DNA of 64,000 bases from Calothrix sp. NIES-2098 (lineage in GTDB: Bacteria; Cyanobacteriota; Cyanobacteriia; Cyanobacteriales; Nostocaceae): contig AP018172.1 of the NCBI GenBank assembly GCA_002368175.1, forward strand, positions 1,858,001 to 1,922,000, read 5' to 3'. Every line of letters begins with the position of its first letter. Within the stretch, counting starts at the first letter, position 1. Below are positions 42,203 through 51,740 of this stretch, piece after piece. Position numbers and translations under genes: made by a program. The notes beneath the pieces are model-generated. The model did not search any database, was not told the DNA's origin, and saw nothing but the letters and a program-made list of their open reading frames with translations.

Positions 42203-44353
42203 ATGTTATCACAGCCGACTATCAGAATTAACGCTGGTGGAGATACCTATACAGACCTCTCCGGCAACGTCTGGGCTAAGGACGCTAATTTTACTAGTAG
42301 CAATACTTACGCTACAAACAAAACTATTGGTGGTACCAGCAACCCACTACTCTATCAAACAGAACGTTGGGGAGATCAATTTTCTTACAATATCCCCATA
42401 TCTAGTGGTACTTACAAAGTAAATCTAGATTTTGCTGAGATTTACTGGTCTAGTCCAGGACAACGAATTTTTGATGTGAATATTGAGGGTGCATCTGTTA
42501 TCAAAAACCTGGATATCGTTGCTGAGGCCGGGGTAAATACGGCACTGAGAAAATCAGCAGACGTTCAGGTGACAGATGGGATACTCAATATAGACTTTAA
42601 GGCTAGTGTAGACAATGCAAAAGTTTCCGATATTGAAGTGATTCCTATCTCGCAGCCAACACAACCAGAATCAAAGATTCGCGTAGAAGCAGAAAATATG
42701 ACTCTAACGAACTACTATGCTGAGTCGAACAGTATAGCTTCTGGTGGAAATGTCGTTAGTCTTTTGGGTACTGCTGCTGCAACTGGTATAGCTACCACTA
42801 AATTTAATGGTGCTGCTGGTAATTATAATGTCGTGGTTGGTTACTATGATGAGAACGACGGATCTGGTAATTTCGCCGTAAATATTGGCGGTAAGCCGAT
42901 AGATGCATGGACTCTAAATCAGGATCTGGGTAGTAATGTAGCCACCACTGAGACTTTTGTACATCGAACTATTGCGACTGGACTAGCACTCAACCCTGGA
43001 GATGTAATCGAGATCAAAGGTACACAGAACCAGCAAGAGTACGCCAGATTTGATTACATTGAATTTCTTTCCTCTAACCAAACAGACTCGACACCACCAA
43101 CGGCAAGTTTATCTGCTGCAAATATCAGTACTAATGGTGGTACAAGTCAAAACTTGACAGTAACCTATACCGATAATGTCGGAGTCAAGGTGTCTACCTT
43201 GGATTCTCAGGATATTTTAGTCACGGGCCCTAATGGAATTAAGCCCTCTGTGAAATTAGTAAGCGTGAATACCAACAGCAATGGTACACCGCGAACCGCA
43301 ACTTACCAAATAACTGCACCTGGTGGTAGCTGGGATGCAGCTGATAACGGCACTTACACTGTGTCAGTACAGGCTAATCAAGTTAGCGACATCAATAACA
43401 ACTATCTCCAAAGCGGTGCTTTAGGATCATTCACAGTCAACATCAAATCCGGGAATTCTTTAACGACTCCAGGTATTTGGGATTCGGCTCCAAAAATGCC
43501 TATATCCCTAGGTGAAGTGAGTTCGGGAATGATTAACGGCATACTTTATGTTATTGGTGAAGCTAACAATGCCACCCTTGCTTACAATGTGACCGCTGGA
43601 ACCTGGAGTAATGTAGCTGTCAGACCATATGTGGGCAATCACCACGCAGCAGAAGTTTTCAATGGAAAACTCTATCTACTTGGAGGATTGGGTGGTGGTG
43701 CCAATGGTAAGGTACAAATCTACGATCCAACCACTAATAAGTGGAGTTTAGGTGCTGATATGCCTTTTGCCGCAGGTTCTAGTTCCTCTGCTGTAATCAG
43801 TGGGGAAATATATGTGGCTGGTGGAATTGTTAGCTCCGCTACTACTAATAAAGTAGCTAAATACAATCCTACAACTAATACTTGGACGATGCTAGCACCG
43901 ATGAAACAGGGTCTTAATCACTCAGCATCTGGTACGGATGGGAGTAAGTTATATGTTTTTGGCGGTCGTGATGGCGGGAATGATGTATCCAATGGATTTG
44001 ATACTGTGGAAATCTACGACCCTGCTACTAACACTTGGGTTTCTAGTTTAGATTCTGGCTCATCGCTCAAGCCTTTGCCTCAAGAACGCGGTGGTACGGG
44101 GAAAGCTGCTTATCTTAACGGTGAGTTCTATGTAATGGGCGGCGAAACTGGGAATGGTGCGGGTGCAACTAGCGCTTATGTTTACAATCGCGTCGATATT
44201 TACAATCCAAAAACTAATACTTGGCGAGTTGGTACGCCTATGCCAACTGCTAGGCATGGTATTTTTCCTGTAGTGTATGGTGGAGAAATTTGGGTTGCAG
44301 GTGGAGGTTTGAATTCCGGATACGGAAACTCTAATGTATTTGAGGTGTTCTAA
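42203..44353 (+). CDS. Malectin / CBM / Kelch-repeat multidomain protein
   Basis: 716 residues from the ATG at 42203. Residues about 5-150 form a malectin-like carbohydrate-binding domain (IRINAGGDTYTDLSGNVW; LDFAEIYWSSPGQRIFDV). About 155-300 look like a CBM6-like beta-sandwich (IRVEAENMTL; DENDGSGNFAV; EYARFDYIEF). About 305-420 resemble a bacterial Ig-like/Cadherin-type module (DSTPPTASLSAANIST). Residues 425-716 hold six Kelch blades, most with YNPTTNTW-type ends. No signal peptide is visible, although the composition is that of extracellular proteins; related cyanobacterial surface proteins often lack classical signals. Likely a cell-surface or sheath polysaccharide-binding protein. Separate from its neighbours. 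Confidence 0.8.
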   Translation: MLSQPTIRINAGGDTYTDLSGNVWAKDANFTSSNTYATNKTIGGTSNPLLYQTERWGDQFSYNIPISSGTYKVNLDFAEIYWSSPGQRIFDVNIEGASVIKNLDIVAEAGVNTALRKSADVQVTDGILNIDFKASVDNAKVSDIEVIPISQPTQPESKIRVEAENMTLTNYYAESNSIASGGNVVSLLGTAAATGIATTKFNGAAGNYNVVVGYYDENDGSGNFAVNIGGKPIDAWTLNQDLGSNVATTETFVHRTIATGLALNPGDVIEIKGTQNQQEYARFDYIEFLSSNQTDSTPPTASLSAANISTNGGTSQNLTVTYTDNVGVKVSTLDSQDILVTGPNGIKPSVKLVSVNTNSNGTPRTATYQITAPGGSWDAADNGTYTVSVQANQVSDINNNYLQSGALGSFTVNIKSGNSLTTPGIWDSAPKMPISLGEVSSGMINGILYVIGEANNATLAYNVTAGTWSNVAVRPYVGNHHAAEVFNGKLYLLGGLGGGANGKVQIYDPTTNKWSLGADMPFAAGSSSSAVISGEIYVAGGIVSSATTNKVAKYNPTTNTWTMLAPMKQGLNHSASGTDGSKLYVFGGRDGGNDVSNGFDTVEIYDPATNTWVSSLDSGSSLKPLPQERGGTGKAAYLNGEFYVMGGETGNGAGATSAYVYNRVDIYNPKTNTWRVGTPMPTARHGIFPVVYGGEIWVAGGGLNSGYGNSNVFEVF

Positions 44354-44397
44354 AGCTAGTTAGGATTTGATAAAAAGGCGATCGCTAAAATAAACAA

Positions 44398-44430
44398 AAA
44401 TTCCCGACTTCTTCAATAAGCCGGGAATTT
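44398..44430 (-). terminator. Intrinsic terminator between convergent genes
   Basis: AAATTCCCG (44398-44406) pairs with CGGGAATTT (44422-44430). On the minus strand it is followed by a U-rich TTGTTTATTTTA, so it fits best as the terminator for the SH3b gene, and it may serve the + strand gene too. Confidence 0.65.
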
Positions 44431-44446
44431 GACTTTAAGTACGATA

Positions 44447-44974
44447 TCAAGAACAACTGGTAAGGGCGGCACCACATTGATCTTCTCTTACCAACCAACC
44501 CTTAATACCTTTATATTCCACTAGCGCCCATCCTCCTTGACAGCCTAATAATTGAACGTTGGTATTTGGGGGAATTTTTACTATTACTTGGCTGGTTTGA
44601 TTAGTCTTGGCATAAAGTTTTACCCCATTAGTACCATAGCCTCGTGTTGATAAACCTAATTTTGGCAAAGATACCCAGCCAGTTCCTTTAAAACCGCCAC
44701 TAGCATTAGTAACTTTTGCCCAATTTGGTACAGTAGCAACAACCTGAACAGTATCGTTAACAGGCACTTGTCCTAAAATTTTATTCTGGGTACTGGCTCC
44801 ACTCCGCACATTTAAAGCTTGCCCAGATGAGACATTAACATAAGCATAAATATTACATTTTTGAGGATTTTTTGTTTTTGCTAAGACTATTTGATTAGCT
44901 AGACCAGTGTTGATAGTTACACTAGTACATATAAGTGCTAGTCCTGTAGCTAGCTTTAATGCTTGATTCTTCAC
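44447..44974 (-). CDS. Secreted double SH3b-domain protein
   Basis: 175 residues. N-terminal signal peptide: a basic KNQALK followed by a hydrophobic core (about 8-24), with LANQ as possible cleavage. Two bacterial SH3 (SH3b) domains: about residues 45-108 (ALNVRSGASTQNKILGQV; WAKV; GWVSLPKL) and about 115-168 (KLYAKTNQTSQVIVKIPPNTNVQLL; WALVEYKGIKGWLV). Four Cys at the edges may form disulfides. SH3b modules bind peptidoglycan or glycans; the protein is probably periplasmic or extracellular without its own catalytic domain. Transcribed convergently to the malectin-Kelch gene. Confidence 0.85.
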   Translation of the reverse strand: MKNQALKLATGLALICTSVTINTGLANQIVLAKTKNPQKCNIYAYVNVSSGQALNVRSGASTQNKILGQVPVNDTVQVVATVPNWAKVTNASGGFKGTGWVSLPKLGLSTRGYGTNGVKLYAKTNQTSQVIVKIPPNTNVQLLGCQGGWALVEYKGIKGWLVREDQCGAALTSCS

Positions 44975-45247
44975 TTTATTTGTCCTAATCCGTTTCGGTT
45001 TTAGGACACCAATATTAACACTGGTATCCTATTTATAGCTCACATATTAACCGATTGAGTTACATTCTAATTTAAATGGGACTTTTGAAAACAGATTCAA
45101 TATATATTAATTTAATTTATATTATTAATATTTATTTTATGGTAGAAAATGCAATATAATCATCTACTTTTAGCAAAAATTATTATGTTAAATTATATAG
45201 GGCTAATTTAAGCCAAATCAAATATTTGTCAATTTTTATTAATTACT

Positions 45248-45635
45248 ATGAACGTTCAGATACAAGCAATATCAGAACTCATAAATCAACAAATTATCAG
45301 TATTTCCAATAATAGCATTTTTGAATTATAACAAGACAAAATCATTAGTTTATTTAAATCATATGGTGTATTGGTCTTGAGAAGATTTAGCGCGAACACA
45401 GAAATATTTCGAGAGTTTAGCAACTTATTGAGTACTGATTTTATTGATGATACTGGAGGAGCATTTAATAGAAGAATCATTAATGGTTATAAGACAGTTT
45501 TAAGCGTCAATGATTTTAATTCGGAGATGAAACTGCATGGAGAAATGTACTATCAGAAAAATGTGCACCAGCTTTTTCTTTGTAAGGTGAATCAATCGAT
45601 TTGATATTTTACTGCCCTAACTGCTTGCGATAGCA
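45248..45635 (+). pseudogene. Decayed TauD/TfdA (Fe(II)/2-oxoglutarate) dioxygenase remnant
   Basis: Reading from ATG 45248 in one frame there is a TAA at 45329, after which the frame continues with LVLRRFSANTEIFREFSNLL, DDTGGAFNRRIIN, TVLSVNDF and MKLHGEMYYQKN before a stop at 45604. These segments match TauD/TfdA-like enzymes in which the H-x-E/D (here HGE) begins the iron facial triad. A neighbouring frame just past the stop reads LIFYCPN, what the family has next, indicating a short insertion or frameshift. The second His and C-terminal two thirds are gone. Conclusion: a degraded gene of at least two disabling changes. Family assignment is from memory of the pattern. Confidence 0.6.
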
Positions 45636-45829
45636 TTTGATAAAAACCGATACCAAAGAATGTTAGGGAATTTTAACTGGTACAAATATTTACCAGCTAA
45701 ACGATCGCAAAAATCATGAGATACTAGAATTCCCTAAATAAACTGACTAAGGAATTCTAAAAACAGAATTCTCGATCGAGATTGTGGGATATTGTTAAAT
45801 AGATTAAAGATTCGCCAAATAAATTTAGA

Positions 45830-46996
45830 ATGAAGCTGGCAGCACGAGTAAGTCAGGTAACGCCCTCTTTAACCTTAGCGATCGCAGCTAAAGCTAAGGC
45901 AATGAAAGCAGAGGGTGTGGACGTTTGTAGTTTTAGCGCTGGTGAACCGGATTTTGATACCCCAGCGCATATTAAAGCAGCAGCAGTAAAAGCTTTGGAT
46001 GAAGGCAAAACCAAATATGGCCCGGCCGCCGGAGAACCAAAGTTAAGGGAAGCGATCGCCCGTAAGCTCAAAGCTGACAATGGTCTAGATTATAAGGCAG
46101 AAAATGTCATCGTCACCAACGGCGGCAAACATTCTCTGTACAACTTAATCGTCGCCCTCATAGATCCGGGGGATGAAGTAATTATCCCGGCTCCCTACTG
46201 GCTCAGTTATCCGGAGATGGTAACTTTAGTAGGTGGAGTCTCAGTAATTGTCCCCACAGATGCTTCTACAGGTTATAAAATTACTCCCGAACAACTGCGA
46301 AAATCAATTACGCCAAAAACTAAGCTATTTATCCTCAACTCGCCATCTAACCCTACAGGAATGGTGTACACCCCAGAGGAAATTAAAGCGCTAGCAGAGG
46401 TAGTTGTTGATGCAGATATCTTTGTTGTCTCTGACGAAATTTACGAGAAGATTCTCTACGATGGTGCAGAGCATATTAGCATTGGTTCTCTAGGGAAGGA
46501 AATTTTTGACCGTACCTTAATTAGCAACGGGTTTGCGAAAGCTTATTCGATGACAGGCTGGCGGATTGGCTATTTAGCAGGTCCAGTGGAAATTATTAAA
46601 GCCACAAGTACCATTCAAGGGCATAGTACATCTAACGTGTGTACCTTTGCGCAATATGGCGCGATCGCAGCTTTGGAAAGTTCCCAAGATTGTGTAGAAG
46701 AAATGCGCCAAGCCTTCGCCAAACGCCGACAGGTGATGCTAGACAGACTCAACGCCATCCCCGGATTGAGTTGTCCGAAACCAGATGGTGCTTTTTATCT
46801 TTTCCCTGACATCAGCAAAACAGGCCTAAAATCTCTAGAATTTTGTGATGCGCTGATTGAAGAACATCAAGTAGCAGTCATTCCCGGAATTGCCTTTGGT
46901 GCTGATAGCAACATCCGCCTTTCCTACGCTACGGATATGGCGACTATTGAAAAGGGAATGGATAGATTAGAGAAGTTTGTGAGATCTAGGATTTAG
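45830..46996 (+). CDS. aspC: Aspartate aminotransferase (class I/II, PLP-dependent)
   Basis: 388 residues. Class I aminotransferase landmarks: FSAGEPDFDTPAHIKAAA at residues 35-52, NGGKHSLYNLIVALIDPGDEV, PAPYWLSYPEM, SPSNPTGMVY (about residues 171-180), DEIYEKILYDG, and the Schiff-base lysine in NGFAKAYSMTGWRIGY. Terminal Arg in IRLSYATDM binds substrate carboxylate. It is of the thermophile-type Ib aspartate (or prephenate) aminotransferases. Converts aspartate and 2-oxoglutarate to oxaloacetate and glutamate. Preceded by the pseudogene and a small palindrome (45752-45771) 58 bp before the ATG. Confidence 0.93.
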   Translation: MKLAARVSQVTPSLTLAIAAKAKAMKAEGVDVCSFSAGEPDFDTPAHIKAAAVKALDEGKTKYGPAAGEPKLREAIARKLKADNGLDYKAENVIVTNGGKHSLYNLIVALIDPGDEVIIPAPYWLSYPEMVTLVGGVSVIVPTDASTGYKITPEQLRKSITPKTKLFILNSPSNPTGMVYTPEEIKALAEVVVDADIFVVSDEIYEKILYDGAEHISIGSLGKEIFDRTLISNGFAKAYSMTGWRIGYLAGPVEIIKATSTIQGHSTSNVCTFAQYGAIAALESSQDCVEEMRQAFAKRRQVMLDRLNAIPGLSCPKPDGAFYLFPDISKTGLKSLEFCDALIEEHQVAVIPGIAFGADSNIRLSYATDMATIEKGMDRLEKFVRSRI

Positions 46997-47076
46997 TATC
47001 ATTGGGCATGGGGCATTGGAAATTTGTCATTTCTCCCCACCCTCTCCCACACTTCCCACACTCCCTCATCCTTTAC

Positions 47077-48264
47077 TCACATCAACCCCATCTCTTGCAA
47101 ACCCTGACGGAGTCTTTGTGCTTCTTCGGGGTTTTGCTGTTGGTGTAGAGCGATCGCATTTTTAAAAGCTGTTAAACTAGCTGGAACATTCCCGACTTTT
47201 AGCTGCACTACCCCTAAATTTTGATAAGCTTCTGCATAGCTGGGGTTTAATTTGATGGCTTTTTGGTAACAAGCGATCGCATCTGTAAATAAACCCATAG
47301 CTTTGAGTGTCATTCCCAAATTGTAATGTCCGGTAGCAAAATTAGGGTCAATTCTTAAAGTTGTTTCATAAGCTTTTCTAGCATTTTTTAAATCTCCTGC
47401 GGCTTTGAGTAAGTTACCGAGATTGTTATATGCTCCCAATTTTAAAATAGGATAAATAGGTAACTTAATTGCAGTTTGGTAGTGAACGCTAGCTTGTTGG
47501 GGATTTTGTAATTTACTGTAAGCAATGCCTAAATGGTAATGAAGTTCGTATAAAATGTCGTAGTTTTCTTGGCTAGTTCTCACTCCTCTTTTTAGCAGTT
47601 CTATCCCTTCCTTAATTTTCCCGGTCTGTACATATAAAGCTCCCAACTTACTACAAACATAAGGATCGTAAGGATGTTCGGCAATAAATTTTTCCATTGC
47701 TGCTTGGGCTTTAGCATATTTATTACCTTGCGCGATCGCATTTTTTTGATATCCTTTGTGCAGAATTGCTACTCCTTGCAAATAGCCGATTTGCCAGTGA
47801 GGTTCTTTGGTTAAAATTGCCGCGACGCTATCATCAACTAAAGCATGATAAGGACGAGAAAAGCGAATTTCTGGGTGATTGCGGAAAAGTCTAGAAACCA
47901 AAGAATAAGGAGACTGTTCTGCACCTATCTCATGACGCACCAAGTTGAGCAAAAGATATTCTTCACTTTGAATTGTTGAGCGTATCTGTGGTTTAATTTC
48001 TGGCGTTAGTGTCTCATCTGCATCTAACACCAAAATCCAATCACCTGTAACATATTTTAAAGCTTCATTGCGAGCCGTACTAAAGTTATTGTTCCATTGA
48101 TAGTGATGTACTTTTGCACCGTATCCTGTAGCGATTTCTGGAGTGCGATCGCTAGAACCTGTATCTAAAACAACAATTTCATCTACGACATCTTTCACAC
48201 TGCTGAGACATTTAGGCAGTGTCGCTGCTTCGTTTTTCACAATCATGCACAGGCTCAAGTTCAT
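47077..48264 (-). CDS. GT2 glycosyltransferase fused to TPR repeats
   Basis: 395 residues. N-terminal GT2 domain (about 1-200): SLCMIVKNEAATLPKCLSSV, VVLDTGSSDRTPEIA, DWILVLDADETLTPE (DxD). The second half (about 190-385) consists of five or so tetratricopeptide repeats, for example KLGALYVQTGKIKEGIELL, NLGNLLKAAGDLKNARKAYETTL, NLGMTLKAMGLFTDAIACYQKAI and NLGVVQLKVGNVPASLTAFKNAI. This is the SunS/WaaE-like GT2-TPR arrangement of cyanobacteria, which may glycosylate proteins or lipids; the substrate is unknown. No membrane segments. Preceded on the + strand by purine-rich repeat DNA 47030-47071 close to its 3' end. Confidence 0.85.
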   Translation of the reverse strand: MNLSLCMIVKNEAATLPKCLSSVKDVVDEIVVLDTGSSDRTPEIATGYGAKVHHYQWNNNFSTARNEALKYVTGDWILVLDADETLTPEIKPQIRSTIQSEEYLLLNLVRHEIGAEQSPYSLVSRLFRNHPEIRFSRPYHALVDDSVAAILTKEPHWQIGYLQGVAILHKGYQKNAIAQGNKYAKAQAAMEKFIAEHPYDPYVCSKLGALYVQTGKIKEGIELLKRGVRTSQENYDILYELHYHLGIAYSKLQNPQQASVHYQTAIKLPIYPILKLGAYNNLGNLLKAAGDLKNARKAYETTLRIDPNFATGHYNLGMTLKAMGLFTDAIACYQKAIKLNPSYAEAYQNLGVVQLKVGNVPASLTAFKNAIALHQQQNPEEAQRLRQGLQEMGLM

Positions 48265-48437
48265 AATTACAGCAGTCTAATGATTTTAGAATTTTGGCAT
48301 ATCTTTCTATCGACTGGGTAATTTTGAGCGCTTGTTTGTAAACGATACTCCTTGGAGAATAATACTAGTATAGTGAAGTGCGATCGCTTGGTTAATCAGA
48401 TAAATGCTATTGGTAATTGTTAGCATTAAGCGGGTAT

Positions 48438-49007
48438 TTACTGATGGATAAACCCATCAGGCATAATTGTTCCTGTCATAAATGTTTCACTCATATCTGT
48501 GGCATTGAGGTTCGCCCCAGTCAAGTTTGCTTCACTCAGATTTGCTTCACTTAAGTCAGCCCCACTTAAATCTGCCCACTGCAAATCTGCTTTCCACATC
48601 CTGACTCCACCCATCTTTGCCCCACTCAAATTAGCACCCTGCAAATTCGCGGCGCTAAGTGATGCCATATGCAAATTCGCATCACACAAGTCTGCATCAT
48701 TGAGACACGCACCGCTGAGATCCGACTCATTCAAGTTAGCTGTTGTCAGCGCAGCTTGGCGTAAGTCAGCCCCACTCAGAATGACTTCAGATAAATTTGC
48801 CCTATGTAGTTTCGCGCCTCTAAGATTTGCTTGACTCAAATTAGCCCCACTCAAGGATGCGCCTGTAAGGTTGGCACCTTGGAGGTTAACTCTACCAAAG
48901 TCTACACCACCTAAGTTAGCTCCTCGCAAATCTGCTTCTGGCAATTCTATGCCGTTAAAGCTTCTTTCTCCGGCTGCATATCTAGTTAGAAGTTCTTTGA
49001 CATCCAT
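48438..49007 (-). CDS. Pentapeptide-repeat protein
   Basis: 189 residues, of which about 20-180 are consecutive A(D/N)LxX five-residue units (about 31), forming a right-handed quadrilateral beta helix. Such proteins range from gyrase-inhibitor mimics to lumenal or cytoplasmic proteins of unknown role and are abundant in cyanobacteria. No signal peptide is seen, so cytosolic location is likely. A short N-terminal MDVKELLTRYAAGERSFNGIEL precedes the helix; this prefix is common in cyanobacterial members. Function cannot be assigned. Confidence 0.9.
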   Translation of the reverse strand: MDVKELLTRYAAGERSFNGIELPEADLRGANLGGVDFGRVNLQGANLTGASLSGANLSQANLRGAKLHRANLSEVILSGADLRQAALTTANLNESDLSGACLNDADLCDANLHMASLSAANLQGANLSGAKMGGVRMWKADLQWADLSGADLSEANLSEANLTGANLNATDMSETFMTGTIMPDGFIHQ

Positions 49008-50419
49008 AATTTTTGATTTGGCAGTGATTTAGTGTTAATACTTAAGTATTTTGTTGCAAACATTTCACTAAGCAACAAAGTAAAGTTAAACACGCAGTAG
49101 AAATAACAGAATTATTCGTGCTGAGATAAATTACAAAATCGTTGAGAGATAAGCAATTTAGGCTAATTTAATTGATGTATTGAGCCAAAGATACTAGGCG
49201 TTAAGATTGAGGATAAATAATTTAAGTAAAGCAATCGTAACATTGAGTAAATATCTTGACGGCTACTAACTTTTAGAAATACGAAGAAGGCAGGCAATGT
49301 TGTCAACTAAGTTAACGGTTATTAATCAGCGCTTCTCATGGTTAGTTAACAATTATGTGTTAACTGAATAATAGCATTCAACAACCCTCAAAGATTAACT
49401 AAGCTAGAAGATAAAACTTAATATAATCATGCTGTAATTTAATGCAATATTCTGTAAAATTTCCATTTTCATCAATCAAATATACAAAATTATTAAATAC
49501 GCTTGACAAATAAATTATTTATTGATTTGTACATCATGAAATGTTTTTAATAGCAGAAATTTATTTATAAGAGCCTTGTTAAATCAATGTTGATAAATAT
49601 CTAGAAATAAATATGTAGGACTCCTATCTAATTTTTGAACTTACAAATTAGAGTTAGGTAATAGAGAAAACACAAAAAGATCGCCAACTTATTGTAGACA
49701 CCCGTAGGATGGCTTCCCGAAGGGTAGAAGTCACAGACTTAGTCTCTCGATGTTTGCAAATCAAATAGTATTGCTATAAAACTCATATTTGATTTCTGAA
49801 ATATATGTAGTGGATAATGCCCTACCTACTAGAAGGATAAGTAAGTATTTTTTTAATCAAATGGGATTTCTATAGATGAAATAATCTATACCAATCGCAT
49901 AAATAAGATAGTATTATCCAGCATAATTAAAATCTTCTAGAGTTCATGTCACAGTAATGACACAAAATTTACATATTAAATACATGGGATTGAAATACAA
50001 ATTTAATAGATTTTAAGTAAAGCGTGTTAAAAATTTATACTACATACAAAAAACTGAGGTGTGATTCATGACTTTCCGAGACTCATAGACTGAATCAATT
50101 TTTTATGAATGACAGCTAACGAGAGATTGGCTTTGCAAATCAGAATCTAGAACATCTTATATCTACCTACAGGCGTAATCTATAAATTTGATTTACTTTT
50201 ATAGTAGTAAACTTACTCTTAATTCCGGGATTATATGTAATCTAAACCCTAATAAAAATTCCTATATCTTGTACCTAACCCTCTCATAGGTGTACACTCA
50301 AAGTTAAGAACTTATATAATAGAGCCACTAAAATGGATGATTGTTTATAACTTTTGTCACTTAGCTATTAATCTTGGCTTCACTTAGATGTACTACATTG
50401 AGTAAATATATAGATAAAA
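49008..50419. other. 1.4-kb AT-rich intergenic region
   Basis: No credible gene of 60 codons or more and no RNA recognised. It contains the pentapeptide gene promoter, clusters of GTTAAC-like motifs around 49309-49380, and a short GC-richer dispersed repeat (CCCGTAGGATGGCTTCCCGA, at 49701-49720). The far right end holds the pcxA promoter. Small RNAs or decayed genes cannot be excluded. Confidence 0.4.
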
Positions 50420-51718
50420 ATGTCGGCAATGAAAGCTTCATTCTTTACAAAAAACACAGGTTTGTTACGCCAAAAAATCAAAGACTACATCATCAAAGTT
50501 AAACAATGGTTGAAAGATACGCCAGAAAGAGCGCTCTTAGAAGCATACGAGGCGGCTCAAATAATCAGAAACATCGAAATTGAGCATTTTGGTAGCCAAA
50601 AGATTTCTGCTGCTTCAGCAAATTATACCGAAAATGTGATGTCTTATTGGCAAGGGTATCTACAGAAAAACCTAACTATTATTAAAATTAGGCTAGCAGA
50701 ATATCGTTTAAGTCGCTCCATGTTGGATGCTTCTGAAAATACTATTTTAGAAAAGCTACAGTTTATTGATGAAGTGATATCCAAGTATACTCCCAAAGAT
50801 GAACTAATTATTAGCAGTGACATAGTGCCTATTTCTGAGCCACTACGAATCGAGCGTAATGAAGTAAAGCACCAAGTAGATTCATCTAATAATAATACGA
50901 AACTTCATAACGTTCCCCCTATCAGTCAAAAAACTGGATTTTTACCTCGCTCTATAGGTAGAACAATTAATAAAATAAAAGCCGATCTATCTCCACAAGC
51001 AGAACAACAATTTGTTAGAGATTACCAAATTTCCCGAAAGCGGACTAGAGTTGCCATAAGATTTTTCTTAATTTTAATTCTTGTACCTCTGTTAACTCAG
51101 AATTTATCTAAGCAAATAATAATAAATCCTCTAGTAGAAAGATCTAGAGGCGAAACAACTCAAATCTTTCTCAATACAGACATGGAAGAAAAAGCTTTGA
51201 GTGAATTGAAGAGTTTTGAGAATAGGCTGAAATTGGAAAGTTTATTACATAACACACCAACACTTTCTGCTGAAGGAGTTCAAGAACAAATTCGTGATAA
51301 AGCTCTTGAGATAGCTGAGGAATTTAGTCATGAAAGTAACAATGCTATTAGCAATGTATTTGCTGATGTATTGTCACTAGTTGCTTTTGCTATTGTAGTT
51401 GCTACGAGTAAAAAAGAAATCGTAATTGTCAAATCCTTTATAGATGATATTGTCTATGGTCTGAGCGATAGTGCTAAGGCTTTTTTAATTATTTTGTCTA
51501 CAGATATATTTGTCGGGTTCCACTCGCCGCATGGATGGGAAGTACTGCTAGAAGGTTTCGCCGAGCATTTGGGACTACCAGCTAATAGAAGTGCAATATT
51601 TCTGTTTATTGCTACATTTCCTGTAATTTTAGATACTATATTTAAATATTGGATATTCCGCTACCTCAGTCGTTTGTCTCCTTCAGCATTAGCTACTTTT
51701 AAAGAGATGAATGAGTAA
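50420..51718 (+). CDS. pcxA: PcxA/CemA-type proton extrusion protein
   Basis: 432 residues. The long N-terminal part (about 1-210) is hydrophilic and helical. Then come membrane segments: about 214-234, 300-322, 345-367 and 385-410, with the conserved STDIFVGFHSPHGWEVLLEG and ATFPVILDTIFKYWIFRYLSRLSPS block. This is the cyanobacterial homologue of chloroplast CemA/Ycf10; the protein is needed for light-induced proton release and indirectly carbon and ion uptake. The N-terminal extension is longer than in plastid CemA, as is normal for cyanobacterial PcxA. The ATG at 50420 is accepted; a second ATG (50429) lies close. Followed 22 bp later by an SDR gene, perhaps cotranscribed. Confidence 0.9.
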   Translation: MSAMKASFFTKNTGLLRQKIKDYIIKVKQWLKDTPERALLEAYEAAQIIRNIEIEHFGSQKISAASANYTENVMSYWQGYLQKNLTIIKIRLAEYRLSRSMLDASENTILEKLQFIDEVISKYTPKDELIISSDIVPISEPLRIERNEVKHQVDSSNNNTKLHNVPPISQKTGFLPRSIGRTINKIKADLSPQAEQQFVRDYQISRKRTRVAIRFFLILILVPLLTQNLSKQIIINPLVERSRGETTQIFLNTDMEEKALSELKSFENRLKLESLLHNTPTLSAEGVQEQIRDKALEIAEEFSHESNNAISNVFADVLSLVAFAIVVATSKKEIVIVKSFIDDIVYGLSDSAKAFLIILSTDIFVGFHSPHGWEVLLEGFAEHLGLPANRSAIFLFIATFPVILDTIFKYWIFRYLSRLSPSALATFKEMNE

Positions 51719-51740
51719 TTGATTATAACTGTATAGACCA

